Shown here: in pieces, positions 39,699 to 46,167 of the stretch
Layout of the letters: every line of letters begins with the position of its first letter
Numbering within the stretch: the first letter of the stretch is position 1
Virus record (IMG/VR): IMGVR_UViG_3300032180_000010
Location: 1 to 49,660 of that record
Reading direction: 5' to 3' (one strand)
Origin: a virus
Length of the DNA stretch: 49,660 nucleotides
The notes under the pieces: model-generated
What the model was told of the DNA's origin: nothing
The model's database searches: none
What the model saw: only the letters and a program-made list of their open reading frames with translations
Translations under genes and position numbers: made by a program

Positions 39699-39745
39699 GC
39701 GCCCAAACGGCAGCACGGGCCATATCACCGTGCGGAGTGACGACA

Positions 39746-40003
39746 ATGGCAATCTTGCAATCCCAAATCGAGACCCCTGAGCAGACCATTGCTCGGTTGC
39801 AGGCGGAGTTGGCGGAGGCTAAGGCGGCCAAAGGCAGAGCCCTGTCGTTCAAGGTCACGGAGAAGGGTGGGGTTTCGGTCTACGGCCTCGGCCGGTTCCC
39901 TGTGACCCTATACAAGGGCCAGTGGGAGCGGTTGCTGGCGGCGAAGGGGGAGATTGAGGCTTTCCTGGCGGCCAATGCGGCGAGCCTGAGTGTGAAGGAA
40001 TGA
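39746..40003 (+). CDS. Small protein with coiled-coil start (85 aa)
   Basis: Start MAILQSQIETPEQ with CGGAGTG upstream; longer open frame is within the structured leader. Residues 1-30 form a coiled coil (TIARLQAELAEAKAAKG). Then comes a compact block FKVTEKGGVSVYGLGRFPVTLYKGQWERLL, a pattern I recognise from small phage and plasmid proteins without known function. It is in its own short operon. Confidence 0.75.
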   Translation: MAILQSQIETPEQTIARLQAELAEAKAAKGRALSFKVTEKGGVSVYGLGRFPVTLYKGQWERLLAAKGEIEAFLAANAASLSVKE

Positions 40004-40173
40004 ATAGGGTCGTCGCGGTTGTAGCCGGTAGCTACGAAACCGTTAGCGAGGATTTTGCCACGGCGAATGAGGCTATCCTCGCCTACGTTCAGGTCCAATC
40101 GGACCCCTGGTTCGTCGCAGCACAGCTAATCCTCGGCGACGCCTGCGTTGTTGCAGAGTGGACCCAGGACTAG
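40000..40173 (+). CDS. Small protein (57 aa)
   Basis: MNRVVAVVAGSYETV... ATGA overlap with the preceding gene and a terminator eight bases after its stop. Helical middle (ATANEAILAYVQVQ) and a hydrophobic end. The ribosome-binding site is weak (GAAGG too close), so translational coupling is likely. Function unknown. Confidence 0.6.
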   Translation: MNRVVAVVAGSYETVSEDFATANEAILAYVQVQSDPWFVAAQLILGDACVVAEWTQD

Positions 40174-40181
40174 CGCCAAGC

Positions 40182-40213
40182 TCAGGCCAGGGCCAACGCT
40201 CTGGCCTGATTTT
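40182..40213 (+). terminator. Rho-independent terminator
   Basis: A 12-bp stem, TCAGGCCAGGGC (40182-40193) with GCTCTGGCCTGA (40198-40209), four-base loop CAAC, followed by TTTTC. Closes the two-gene unit. Confidence 0.88.
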
Positions 40214-40223
40214 CTAATTGGTT

Positions 40224-40370
40224 CATAGGGCGACTAACTGACTGGCGACCTGGACGCAAGGGGCTCTAAGGGGTTGTCTATAAAAAATTTTTTTTTTTAT
40301 AACCAGCAACCGCACTTCCTGGCCCTTGGGGGAGTTGCGTCCGGGGGCCGAGTGAGTCAGTCGCCCTATG
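40224..40370. other. Nested inverted repeat with A/T core (origin-like)
   Basis: Outer arms CATAGGGCGACTAACTGACT (40224-40243) and its near-complement at 40351-40370 pair at 18 of 20 positions. Inner arms GGACGCAA (40252-40259) and TTGCGTCC (40335-40342) pair exactly. At the centre (40274-40303) GGTT...TATAAAAAA faces TTTTTTATAACC, a self-complementary A/T block inside GC-rich DNA. No gene fits. It suggests a replication origin, cruciform or structured regulatory element. Confidence 0.7.
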
Positions 40371-40401
40371 GGGGGATGAGGAAATCAGGGCCGGGCGAGG
40401 G

Positions 40402-40430
40402 TTGACAATGGGCGGGCGATGTGTTATACT
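40402..40430 (+). promoter_or_regulatory. Early promoter P1 (consensus sigma70)
   Basis: TTGACA, 17-base spacer, TATACT: almost exact consensus. GAGGAAATCA lies at 40378-40387 upstream. It faces the gene at 40460, and TGTTATACTCC around the -10 is shared with the promoter at 43583. Confidence 0.9.
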
Positions 40431-40459
40431 CCTGGGATAGTGAACAGGAGGCACAGGCG

Positions 40460-40738
40460 ATGAAAGACGAGTTACCGGAGGACCTAACGGAGAGGGTTAA
40501 GTCCGCAGCACGGGAGATTGCGAAGAAGCTTGGGAATGAGTTCAAGGGCGGGTGGGTGTTTAATATAATCTGGAACGAGGTTAATATTGGGTACAAGCGA
40601 GGTCGGTCTTGGCAGCGGGCGTTTGATCAGAGGAAGGCTGCGGAGGCGGAGCGGAAGGTGAAGTTGACTGAGCGGCAAGCGGAGGCCCTGACGAGGGGGA
40701 TACCTGGGGAGTTAGCTGGCACGATAGAGGAGGACTAA
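40460..40738 (+). CDS. First early protein (92 aa)
   Basis: Start MKDELPEDLTERVK with AGGAGG upstream, 30 bases after the promoter -10. Helical: an amphipathic start (VKSAAREIAKKLGNEF), a middle WVFNIIWNEVNIGYKRGRSWQRAF, and a charged end. The WNEVNIGYKRGRSW segment suggests a DNA- or protein-binding helix. Function unknown; being first after the strongest promoter it may be a takeover protein. Confidence 0.75.
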   Translation: MKDELPEDLTERVKSAAREIAKKLGNEFKGGWVFNIIWNEVNIGYKRGRSWQRAFDQRKAAEAERKVKLTERQAEALTRGIPGELAGTIEED

Positions 40739-40741
40739 CGC

Positions 40742-40825
40742 ATGAGCTATCGGAAGATCGGTGGGTTACACTTCATCAGCCTTGGCAGGCTGGGGATGAC
40801 GTTTTACTGGAGGAGCAGGCGATGA
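40742..40825 (+). CDS. Mini-protein (27 aa)
   Basis: MSYRKIGGLHFISLGRLGMTFYWRSRR, basic and aromatic. ATG follows the previous stop closely, and its TGA overlaps the next ATG with GGAGG in its last codons. Similar short LHFI.LGRLG proteins occur in phages. It could equally be only a coupling leader. Confidence 0.5.
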   Translation: MSYRKIGGLHFISLGRLGMTFYWRSRR

Positions 40826-41139
40826 CTGAGACAGGCAAAGGGCAGGCTAAGACCGTCACTGAGACAGGCGAAGGCTTTAGCCTCAAGCGGCGGGCGGATA
40901 ATCCGCAGAACGTGGCCCTGGCGCAGGTGATCAGGGCTGTCCAGGCGATGCGGGAGGGGTCGTACAAGGAGGTTGAGATAGTCGGCGGGTATCAGGGGGT
41001 TTATACCAAGCGCCCTCTGGAGTGCATCAAGGCGGTAGTTGGGGATGATCCGATTGGGTTGATCCTGGAATGCCTGTTCGCAGCCGGGTATGACGAGATG
41101 TGGGAGTTCTGCGATCGGGTGTTGGGGCCGAGGGGCTGA
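40822..41139 (+). CDS. Early protein with TETGxG repeat (105 aa)
   Basis: MTETGKGQAKTVTETGEGF shows a twofold TETG(K/E)G repeat caused by two TGAGACAGGC decamers. The rest is helical (NVALAQVIRAVQAMREG, LECIKAVVGDDPIGLILECLFAAG). GGAGG upstream inside the mini-gene. Function unknown. Confidence 0.72.
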   Translation: MTETGKGQAKTVTETGEGFSLKRRADNPQNVALAQVIRAVQAMREGSYKEVEIVGGYQGVYTKRPLECIKAVVGDDPIGLILECLFAAGYDEMWEFCDRVLGPRG

Positions 41140-41177
41140 GACAGGCTTTGAGACAGTCAACAATGGAGGGTTAAGCA

Positions 41178-41396
41178 ATGGCAAGGCAATACATTCGTAC
41201 GTGTCAGGCTTGTGGGCACGAGCAGATTGGTCGCGACCCCACTACGCTCAAAGGCGGCCCAACGGATAGTTGGCGAAATTCCCTGTGCAAGAAATGCAAA
41301 TCCGAGGCCCTTGACTGGGGGAGTTACCGCTGTGGGGAGGAATGTGGCGAGGATTGTGAGGAACACGGCTGCGTTAACCTGAGACAGCCAGCCTAG
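41178..41396 (+). CDS. Zinc-finger-type protein (72 aa)
   Basis: CQACGHEQ and LCKKCKSEA give two CxxC pairs 27 residues apart, a zinc ribbon, followed by a second Cys-rich part (YRCGEECGEDCEEHGC). GGAGGG precedes the ATG. Probably nucleic-acid or protein binding; unknown role. Confidence 0.72.
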   Translation: MARQYIRTCQACGHEQIGRDPTTLKGGPTDSWRNSLCKKCKSEALDWGSYRCGEECGEDCEEHGCVNLRQPA

Positions 41397-41472
41397 CCGA
41401 CCCTAGACTAGGCGGCAGGGCCGATCCCTCTGCCGCTTGGCCTGTGGTTGACCGCAGGGGAAGGAGGTACAC

Positions 41473-41694
41473 ATGAACTTGCCAAGCAAGCGAACCAAGG
41501 CGCGTGCGCAAGCTGTCTTGGATGAAATGCCCAAGGTCTACTTCGTTGAGGACCTTGGCATGGGGCGGTACAGGGTCGGTCGCACTGACTGGCCAGGGGA
41601 TACGTTCAACCTAGTCCCTGCCAAGGACTTCGAGGTCTTTCGCCGGGTGTACGAAGGGTTGTGCATGCCGCTCTTGGATAAGACCTACGACTGA
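41473..41694 (+). CDS. Small early protein (73 aa)
   Basis: MNLPSKRTKARAQAVLDEMPK then beta-like VYFVEDLGMGRYRVGR and helix AKDFEVFRRVYEGL. AAGGAGGT four bases before the ATG, one of the best sites here. A hairpin (GGCGGCAG...CTGCCGCT) lies upstream at about 41412-41438. Function unknown. Confidence 0.7.
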   Translation: MNLPSKRTKARAQAVLDEMPKVYFVEDLGMGRYRVGRTDWPGDTFNLVPAKDFEVFRRVYEGLCMPLLDKTYD

Positions 41695-41736
41695 GGCCGA
41701 AGGCCCTACTTTGGGCTGAGACAGACGGAGGATGAA

Positions 41737-41888
41737 ATGGCAAAGCCCAAGCGATACCTAGTCTTTGCGGGTTACGACTACTACCCCGAAGGAGGTTGGG
41801 GAGACTTTCAAGGATCGTTCGACACTACGGCTGGCACTCTGTGATCGACCTTGAGACAGGCGAGGAGGTGGCCCCGACGCCGCTGTGA
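41737..41888 (+). pseudogene. Frameshifted small gene
   Basis: GGAGG precedes ATG at 41737. The frame reads MAKPKRYLVFAGYDYYPEGG...GSFDT and stops at 41844 after 35 codons. A second frame then reads HYGWHSVIDLETGEEVAPTPL to a stop at 41888. Together these look like the two ends of one small phage protein (AGxDYYPxGGWxDFxGSFxT ... W.HVIDLxTGEEV), with a deletion and frame change near 41825. Confidence 0.6.
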
Positions 41889-41895
41889 CAAATCG

Positions 41896-41933
41896 GCAAC
41901 ACCTGTTGCAGAAATGTGACACGGCAAATTTGC
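41896..41933 (+). promoter_or_regulatory. Two operator-like palindromes
   Basis: GCAACA-CC-TGTTGC (41896-41909) and GCAAATTTGC (41924-41933) lie upstream of the promoter at 41958. Possible regulator sites; no binder assigned. Confidence 0.45.
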
Positions 41934-41957
41934 ATACCAGCCATGCGAGGAAATCAC

Positions 41958-41986
41958 TTGACGCCAGGGGCGCCAGGGCGCATACT
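41958..41986 (+). promoter_or_regulatory. Early promoter P3
   Basis: TTGACG, 17-base spacer, CATACT, with GAGGAAATCA (41947-41956) two bases before the -35, the same decamer as at P1. Faces the gene at 42060. Confidence 0.7.
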
Positions 41987-42059
41987 GGCAACCATCAGCT
42001 AACCCTACCCTGTCCGGCCCAGCAGGGGACCCCTTGGGCCATCTAGGAGTATCACCCGT

Positions 42060-42698
42060 ATGGGCATCCTCAAAATCGCCATCACCAAAGGCAAGGACTT
42101 CATCGAGGTCAACACGGACTCGCCCGAGGACGGCGGCGACCTCCCGGCCGAGGTCTACGCTCGTGCCTTGGCCGAAGGGCTCAAGGTCCTCCTCAACGCT
42201 GGCATGGGGAAGATCACTTCCACTCTCATGCCTGACGAAGCCACCCGTAAGGCCGAGGCGATGCTCAAGGCAAAGGAGAACCTCGACAACCTCCGCGCCG
42301 GCAAGCTCAAGGCCGCCCGTGGTGCTGGCTCTGCCAAGGTCGCCGGGGTCATCATGACCGAAGCCATGCGCCTCGCCCGGAACCTCGTGAAGGACGAGAT
42401 GAAGCGTCAGGGGCTCAAGGTCTCCTACGTTGCCGCAAGCGAAATCACCATCGCGGCCAAGGCACTGATCGAGGCAACGCCGGACATCGTGAAGCAGGCC
42501 GAGGCCAACCTCGCCGAGCGCGCCAAGGTCGCTGTGACCATCGACGTCAAGGCGATCCCGATCGACCAGGGCAAGGTCGACAAGGCCGAAGCGGCAAAGG
42601 CGAAGAAGAAGGAGCAGTTGAGCGCCAAGCAGGCTGGTCAGACGGCTGTGGTGGCCAAGGGCAAGGCGAAGAAGCCGGCCGCGGCCAAGCATGCCTGA
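42060..42698 (+). CDS. Early protein with histone-like Lys/Ala tail (212 aa)
   Basis: Residues 1-150 are a folded, mostly helical part beginning MGILKIAITKGKDFIEV and containing AEVYARALAEGLKVLLNAGM. The last 60 are Lys/Ala-rich (KAEAAKAKKKEQL, KGKAKKPAAAKHA), like histone H1 tails, suggesting DNA or RNA binding. AGGAG ten bases before the ATG. Has its own promoter and is followed by hairpins, so it is probably highly expressed. No family recognised. Confidence 0.75.
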   Translation: MGILKIAITKGKDFIEVNTDSPEDGGDLPAEVYARALAEGLKVLLNAGMGKITSTLMPDEATRKAEAMLKAKENLDNLRAGKLKAARGAGSAKVAGVIMTEAMRLARNLVKDEMKRQGLKVSYVAASEITIAAKALIEATPDIVKQAEANLAERAKVAVTIDVKAIPIDQGKVDKAEAAKAKKKEQLSAKQAGQTAVVAKGKAKKPAAAKHA

Positions 42699-42722
42699 GG
42701 GCTACTAGCCCCTACGCAAACC

Positions 42723-42743
42723 GACAGGGCCGCTAGCCCTGTC
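42723..42743 (+). terminator. Hairpin, possible terminator
   Basis: GACAGGGC-CGCTA-GCCCTGTC, perfect 8-bp stem. GGGCT-ACT-AGCCC just upstream (42699-42711) is a second small hairpin. No T tract follows, so termination is uncertain; may protect the mRNA end. Confidence 0.45.
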
Positions 42744-42775
42744 TCCTACCCTCAACGCTAACGAAAGCAAACCCA

Positions 42776-43477
42776 ATGACCGACGGAAACATGATCACAA
42801 CGACCTACGAGTCAATTGATCCCGTCCCAACCGAGGTTCAACAGATGGTCGCCAGCTTCAACTCCATGATCCGCGCGTACCTGGACCTCCCCGAGATGAG
42901 CCGGAGGCTGAATGACCTCGAAGCCAGCGCCGAGGCGGGGCGGGCGGAGATTGTCTCCCTCACTTCGAAGATCGCCGACTTGGAGAAGAACGTCACTTGG
43001 CTTCGCGAGGAACGGTCTCGGCTGATCGCGGAGAACTACGACCTCGCCTGCGAGCGCGACGGACACAAGGGCAAGGTCCGTGAGTTGGAGGATGTCAACG
43101 CAAGCCTCGAACTGGCAATCGAGGAATTTCAAGCCAAGGCGAGGGAGTCGGCAGAGTGCATCGATCATGCCCTGCGTGACCTCAACGATGCAAGCGAGCG
43201 ATGCGTCCAGCTTGAAAACCAACTCACCGAAACCCATGTCCTCCTCGACACGGCCCTGACCGAACTGGCCAAGGTCCGAGAGGAGTCTGTCGAGAACTAC
43301 AGGGACCTCCTCCGCGCCCGCCGCGAGAGCGAGGATTGGCATGAACTCGCCAATCGCCACGAGGCGAAGATTGAGGCCATTCGGCAGGCCCTTGAGAAGG
43401 CCCATCACGTGGCCCACGAATGGGCGCCTACCCCCTCTGCCGATCAGTCCTCGCCACAGGCTAACCTCACGTTCTAA
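42776..43477 (+). CDS. Long coiled-coil protein (233 aa)
   Basis: Almost the whole length from residue 35 has heptad character (RRLNDLEASAEAGRAEIVSL, NVTWLREERSRLIAENYDL), ending HHVAHEWAPTPSADQ. A rod-like dimer is expected. The ribosome-binding site is weak (GAAAG). Function unknown; phage proteins of this shape often bind or sequester host complexes. Confidence 0.75.
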   Translation: MTDGNMITTTYESIDPVPTEVQQMVASFNSMIRAYLDLPEMSRRLNDLEASAEAGRAEIVSLTSKIADLEKNVTWLREERSRLIAENYDLACERDGHKGKVRELEDVNASLELAIEEFQAKARESAECIDHALRDLNDASERCVQLENQLTETHVLLDTALTELAKVREESVENYRDLLRARRESEDWHELANRHEAKIEAIRQALEKAHHVAHEWAPTPSADQSSPQANLTF

Positions 43478-43499
43478 CCTCCACCCCCTGCCCCGACCG

Positions 43500-43525
43500 G
43501 AGGCCCGTCCCTTGTGGCGGGCCTC
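43500..43525 (+). terminator. Hairpin after coiled-coil gene
   Basis: GAGGCCCG and CGGGCCTC form a perfect 8-bp stem with a 10-base loop. No T run, so a weak or RNA-stability element is possible. Confidence 0.45.
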
Positions 43526-43582
43526 TAGCCGTGGCAATGGGCTACGCGGATACGCTCATTGCTAAATGAGGAAAATGAGGGA

Positions 43583-43611
43583 TTGACTTTCCCCGCTATC
43601 CGTGTTATACT
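43583..43611 (+). promoter_or_regulatory. Early promoter P2
   Basis: TTGACT, 17-base spacer, TATACT. GAGGAAAATGA (43568-43578) upstream resembles the GAGGAAATCA box of P1 and P3, and CTCATT-GCTA-AATGAG (43555-43570) is an inverted repeat overlapping it. Faces the long rightward operon from 43636. Confidence 0.85.
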
Positions 43612-43635
43612 CCAGGTACAATCAGAGGAGGGCAC

Positions 43636-43812
43636 ATGCGCAAGTACCAGCCGAGGCAAAAGCCGTTTCCACATGATCCCCGGCGGATCGCCGCGAACAA
43701 GCTCCGTCGTGAGCTTAAGGCGAACCATCAGACCTTCAACTATGCCCCGAATGGGCTTAATGGGCCAAGGGCCGTCGCTAGGAGGTTGAGACAGGCGGAG
43801 GCTAGGGCATGA
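43636..43812 (+). CDS. Small basic early protein (58 aa)
   Basis: MRKYQPRQKPFPHDPRR... with AGGAGGG upstream, 25 bases after the promoter -10. Strongly basic and partly helical (ANKLRRELKANHQTF, AVARRLRQAEARA), so nucleic-acid binding is likely by charge. ATGA overlap with the next gene. Confidence 0.7.
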   Translation: MRKYQPRQKPFPHDPRRIAANKLRRELKANHQTFNYAPNGLNGPRAVARRLRQAEARA

Positions 43813-44084
43813 AGACATTTGACCGCGCCGTCCTGCGGGCAGTCTACGCTCTGGGTGGTAGGGCTTCGACACTCGAAATCCTAGGGTTGCTAGAGCATAC
43901 CTCCATTGCCAGGATCTACATGGCGATCGACCACCTGGAAACAGTCAACATGGTCCAGTTGGAAACCGAGGTCGGCGGCCCTGAACGCGGTGGTATCCCA
44001 CGGCTGTTCGTCCGGCTAACGGGCCACGGCCTGCACGCGGCCCGTAACCTGTCCAACCCCCTAGTCCAAAAGGTAGACCCATGA
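43809..44084 (+). CDS. Winged-helix DNA-binding protein (91 aa)
   Basis: Helix FDRAVLRAVYALGG, recognition unit STLEILGLLEHTSIARIYMAIDHLE and a wing (MVQLETEVGG...LFVRLT) follow the winged-helix, PadR-like layout. Probably an early regulator; target unknown, although the palindromes at 41896-41933 are candidates. Confidence 0.72.
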   Translation: MKTFDRAVLRAVYALGGRASTLEILGLLEHTSIARIYMAIDHLETVNMVQLETEVGGPERGGIPRLFVRLTGHGLHAARNLSNPLVQKVDP

Positions 44085-44173
44085 CCCGAACGTACCTAAC
44101 CGACATCGCCCTGGCGATAGCCATTGCGGCCGTCGCCACGTTCCTCCTCTGGCTATCATGGGGGCTGGCATGA
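44081..44173 (+). CDS. Tiny membrane peptide (30 aa)
   Basis: MTRTYLTDIALAIAIAAVATFLLWLSWGLA, one transmembrane helix. ATG overlaps the previous stop, and its stop overlaps the next ATG. Real expression is supported by this continuous coupling. Confidence 0.6.
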   Translation: MTRTYLTDIALAIAIAAVATFLLWLSWGLA

Positions 44174-44256
44174 CCAGTAAGGATGTGTGGCTATTCCTGG
44201 CCGGAGTTTGGGGCGCAATAGTCCTTACCGGCCTGCTTGTATGGGTGCTATCATGA
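44170..44256 (+). CDS. Tiny membrane peptide (28 aa)
   Basis: MTSKDVWLFLAGVWGAIVLTGLLVWVLS, one transmembrane helix with N-terminal charge. ATGA overlaps on both sides. Two such peptides in a row may act as a pair in the inner membrane, for example against superinfection; inference only. Confidence 0.6.
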   Translation: MTSKDVWLFLAGVWGAIVLTGLLVWVLS

Positions 44257-44465
44257 CCTCAATCATCTACGACTTCCGCTCCATCGCCAAGGCCGCGAGG
44301 CTCGATCCTGACCGGAGGCCGGTGGCGGAGGAGCCAGCAAAGCTCAGAACTTGCATTCCACTGCCATGCATAACCTGCAAAATGGTTACGGCCCACAAAG
44401 CGGCCGGGCCCGTCGATGGCTTGTGGTGCTGCGAAGAATGCCACAGATTTAGGTCGTACCCATGA
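44253..44465 (+). CDS. Zinc-ribbon protein (70 aa)
   Basis: Start MTSIIYDFRS overlaps the previous stop. A helical N-terminus, then CITCKMVTAHK and CCEECHRF, two CxxC pairs forming a ribbon. Role unknown. Confidence 0.68.
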   Translation: MTSIIYDFRSIAKAARLDPDRRPVAEEPAKLRTCIPLPCITCKMVTAHKAAGPVDGLWCCEECHRFRSYP

Positions 44466-44860
44466 CCCACCCAACCATCCACCTCTCAGGCGACCTTCTC
44501 ATCCTCACCTTCCCTCCGGCCGGGTCAGAGACCAGGACACACGAGGTACGCATTCCTCTAGACCGCTGCGCTGTTGAGACAGGCTTCGGTGGCCAGCCGA
44601 TTGCCTCTCAACGGGGCTGGTCTTGTCTCCTCTCCGTCCTCCGCGAGCGCGAACGGGCCGAACGGGCTCCGACAATCGCCACGCCAGCAGCGCCGAATTT
44701 CCACCAAGTCGAGCGTGCCCTGGCAGGGGATAAAATCCTAACCACAGTCGAACGGGCGCTACACGCTAAGAAATACGACTCCCGAGGCACGCTCGGCGAA
44801 CCTGCGAAGGTTCCAAGCGAGGTCGTGAGGGATGTGATGAGGAAGGTAGGGTTGATATGA
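44462..44860 (+). CDS. Hypothetical early protein (132 aa)
   Basis: Beta-like start (TIHLSGDLLILTFPPAG, THEVRIPLDRC), a linker rich in Ala/Pro, then helices (VERALAGDKILTTVERALHAKK). ATGA overlaps both ends. One TGAGACAGGC decamer lies in it at 44575. No family recognised. Confidence 0.7.
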   Translation: MTHPTIHLSGDLLILTFPPAGSETRTHEVRIPLDRCAVETGFGGQPIASQRGWSCLLSVLRERERAERAPTIATPAAPNFHQVERALAGDKILTTVERALHAKKYDSRGTLGEPAKVPSEVVRDVMRKVGLI

Positions 44861-45117
44861 CCCAATACCGAACTCGCCAAATGGATGTGTATGAGATCAT
44901 CTCGTCAAATGATTGGAAAACCCCACTTGCTCGTTGTCTCCTTCCAGCATTTCCAAGGCCGTACGTTATCAATTATGGAAGTCATATTGTAGGTGTTTTC
45001 AAACACGGCAAATTGCTATACGAGCATAAAGACCGTGGTATCGTTTCTGAGGATTGCCAAAACATCGAAGCAGCAATCTCTCGCCTTCGGGAGTTAATCG
45101 AGGAGAACAAGGCATGA
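44857..45117 (+). CDS. Hypothetical early protein (86 aa)
   Basis: MTQYRTRQMDVYEIIS... with an alpha/beta look (YVINYGSHIVGVFKHGKLLYEH, AISRLRELIEENK). Overlapped ATGA at both ends. Noticeably lower GC than its neighbours, which may mean recent acquisition. Unknown function. Confidence 0.68.
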   Translation: MTQYRTRQMDVYEIISSNDWKTPLARCLLPAFPRPYVINYGSHIVGVFKHGKLLYEHKDRGIVSEDCQNIEAAISRLRELIEENKA

Positions 45118-45503
45118 GCGATGAAATCAGCGAACTGGCAGCGTTTATCTACAAATCCTCGCCGAGTACAACTGGACAGGCATTTGAGGCCGCCGAGCGT
45201 ATCATGGCAGCGGGGTGGCGGAAGCCTCTGATCGAGCCCCAATCAGAGGTCGTCAGGGCGGTCGGGATCGCCGTTAGGACCATAGCCACTGCACTCAAGT
45301 CCCACGGCCTGACGATGCTGTGGGATCCAGACGGTAACTTCTCGTTTGAGGTTATCCCAATGCCACTCTCAGAGGCAGAGGTCCAGGCGGCGACGGCTGC
45401 TATTTGGAAACTCCGTACTCATCGCGACCCCGCCAGCATTTGCAGCGACGAGTTAGCCTTCGCCGCGCTGGCCGCCGCTGCCGAGGTCAGGAGGGGGCGA
45501 TGA
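45114..45503 (+). CDS. Hypothetical early protein (129 aa)
   Basis: Start MSDEISELAAFIYKSS overlaps the previous stop; the upstream extension is not needed. N-terminal helices (GQAFEAAERIMAAGWRKPL) recur in phage proteins. The remainder is helical and Ala-rich. Function unknown. Confidence 0.7.
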   Translation: MSDEISELAAFIYKSSPSTTGQAFEAAERIMAAGWRKPLIEPQSEVVRAVGIAVRTIATALKSHGLTMLWDPDGNFSFEVIPMPLSEAEVQAATAAIWKLRTHRDPASICSDELAFAALAAAAEVRRGR

Positions 45504-45694
45504 TTATCAAAGCGGAAATCGTCAAAGGCAAGTGCTTCCTGCTTTCACACGATGGAACAATACTTCGAGTATCGATTGACTATGGTCCTTATGCAGTAAT
45601 GCCGGTGATTGAGGTGCTTGATAAGGTTGACCGTGCACGCATTGACCAACTAATGCGCCCATCTCTTCTCCTGCAAGAGGAGTGGTGGCGATGA
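45500..45694 (+). CDS. Hypothetical early protein (64 aa)
   Basis: Start MIIKAEIVKGKCFLLSHDG overlaps the previous TGA, and AGGAGG is upstream. It is beta-rich, with a helical end closing QEEWWR. Lower GC than flanking genes. Unknown function. Confidence 0.66.
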   Translation: MIIKAEIVKGKCFLLSHDGTILRVSIDYGPYAVMPVIEVLDKVDRARIDQLMRPSLLLQEEWWR

Positions 45695-46167
45695 CAGACA
45701 AACTCACCCCCACCCAGCGCCTCGCCGTCGCCTGCGAATACGCTGTGGGCCTTCGGCTGAAAGCCATTGCTAGTGACTACGGCATATCCTGCACCTACGT
45801 CGTGGTCATTGCCAGGGCTCACGGAGTTCCACTGAGGTGGGATCGCAACAACAACCGGCGCATAGCAGTGCTCGAATACTACCACGCCAACCCCAAGGCG
45901 CGACCGAAGAAAATCTCCATCACCCTTGGTGTGAGCCCATCCTATACCAGCTACGTCCTCCGATGCGCTGGCGTCCGCTATCGATCGAGGAGAAAGCTAT
46001 GGACTGTGGAGCTCGACGGCAGGAAAACGGCTACGTCATCCGCATCCGAGGGTCAGAATACCTCCTCACCGAGGACGAATGGGAGGAGTTCCGATTCTGC
46101 CTCGACACCCTCACAGCTTCCACCGACTACGAAGCCTGCAAATCCCCCACGGTTAAGATCGATCTAA
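45691..46167 (+). CDS. Helix-turn-helix protein (158 aa)
   Basis: Two HTH-like units: LRLKAIASDYGISCTYVVVIARAHG (about 24-48) and ISITLGVSPSYTSYVLRCAGV (about 75-95). The last 50 residues are Ser/Thr/Pro-rich and lie over the start of the next gene. Likely a DNA-binding regulator. ATG overlaps the preceding stop. Confidence 0.7.
   Translation: MTDKLTPTQRLAVACEYAVGLRLKAIASDYGISCTYVVVIARAHGVPLRWDRNNNRRIAVLEYYHANPKARPKKISITLGVSPSYTSYVLRCAGVRYRSRRKLWTVELDGRKTATSSASEGQNTSSPRTNGRSSDSASTPSQLPPTTKPANPPRLRSI

Larger units (their letters stand above)
39261..39745 (+). other. Non-coding control region
   Basis: About 485 bases between the divergent blocks with no convincing gene. It holds the tandem decamer repeats at 39391, the sigma54-like match at 39410, a palindrome at 39483, a second candidate promoter at 39498, a hairpin GCGAGC-CCAT-GCTCGC near 39543-39558, and a large stem-loop at 39647-39698. 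Being next to the small terminase gene it may also contain the packaging site. Confidence 0.6.
40827..44584 (+). repeat. Dispersed TGAGACAGNC decamer, nine copies
   Basis: TGAGACAGGC or a one-base variant starts at 40827, 40860, 41137, 41149, 41380, 41717, 41852, 43787 and 44575, all on the plus strand, some in genes and some between them. Confidence 0.75.

Noticed and set aside
39250-39858. Minus-strand open frame across the control region
   Set aside because: No ribosome-binding site, low-complexity Arg/Ser/Pro product, and it crosses the promoter and stem-loops.
40283-40300. Poly-A/poly-T run as a terminator for leftward transcription
   Set aside because: No GC stem immediately precedes it on either strand. 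It is better seen as the core of the inverted repeat; its exact length may also carry sequencing error.
41808-42692. Minus-strand frame over the Lys/Ala-rich early gene
   Set aside because: Leu/Asp/Gly-rich translation is a reverse reading. The plus-strand gene has promoter and ribosome-binding site.
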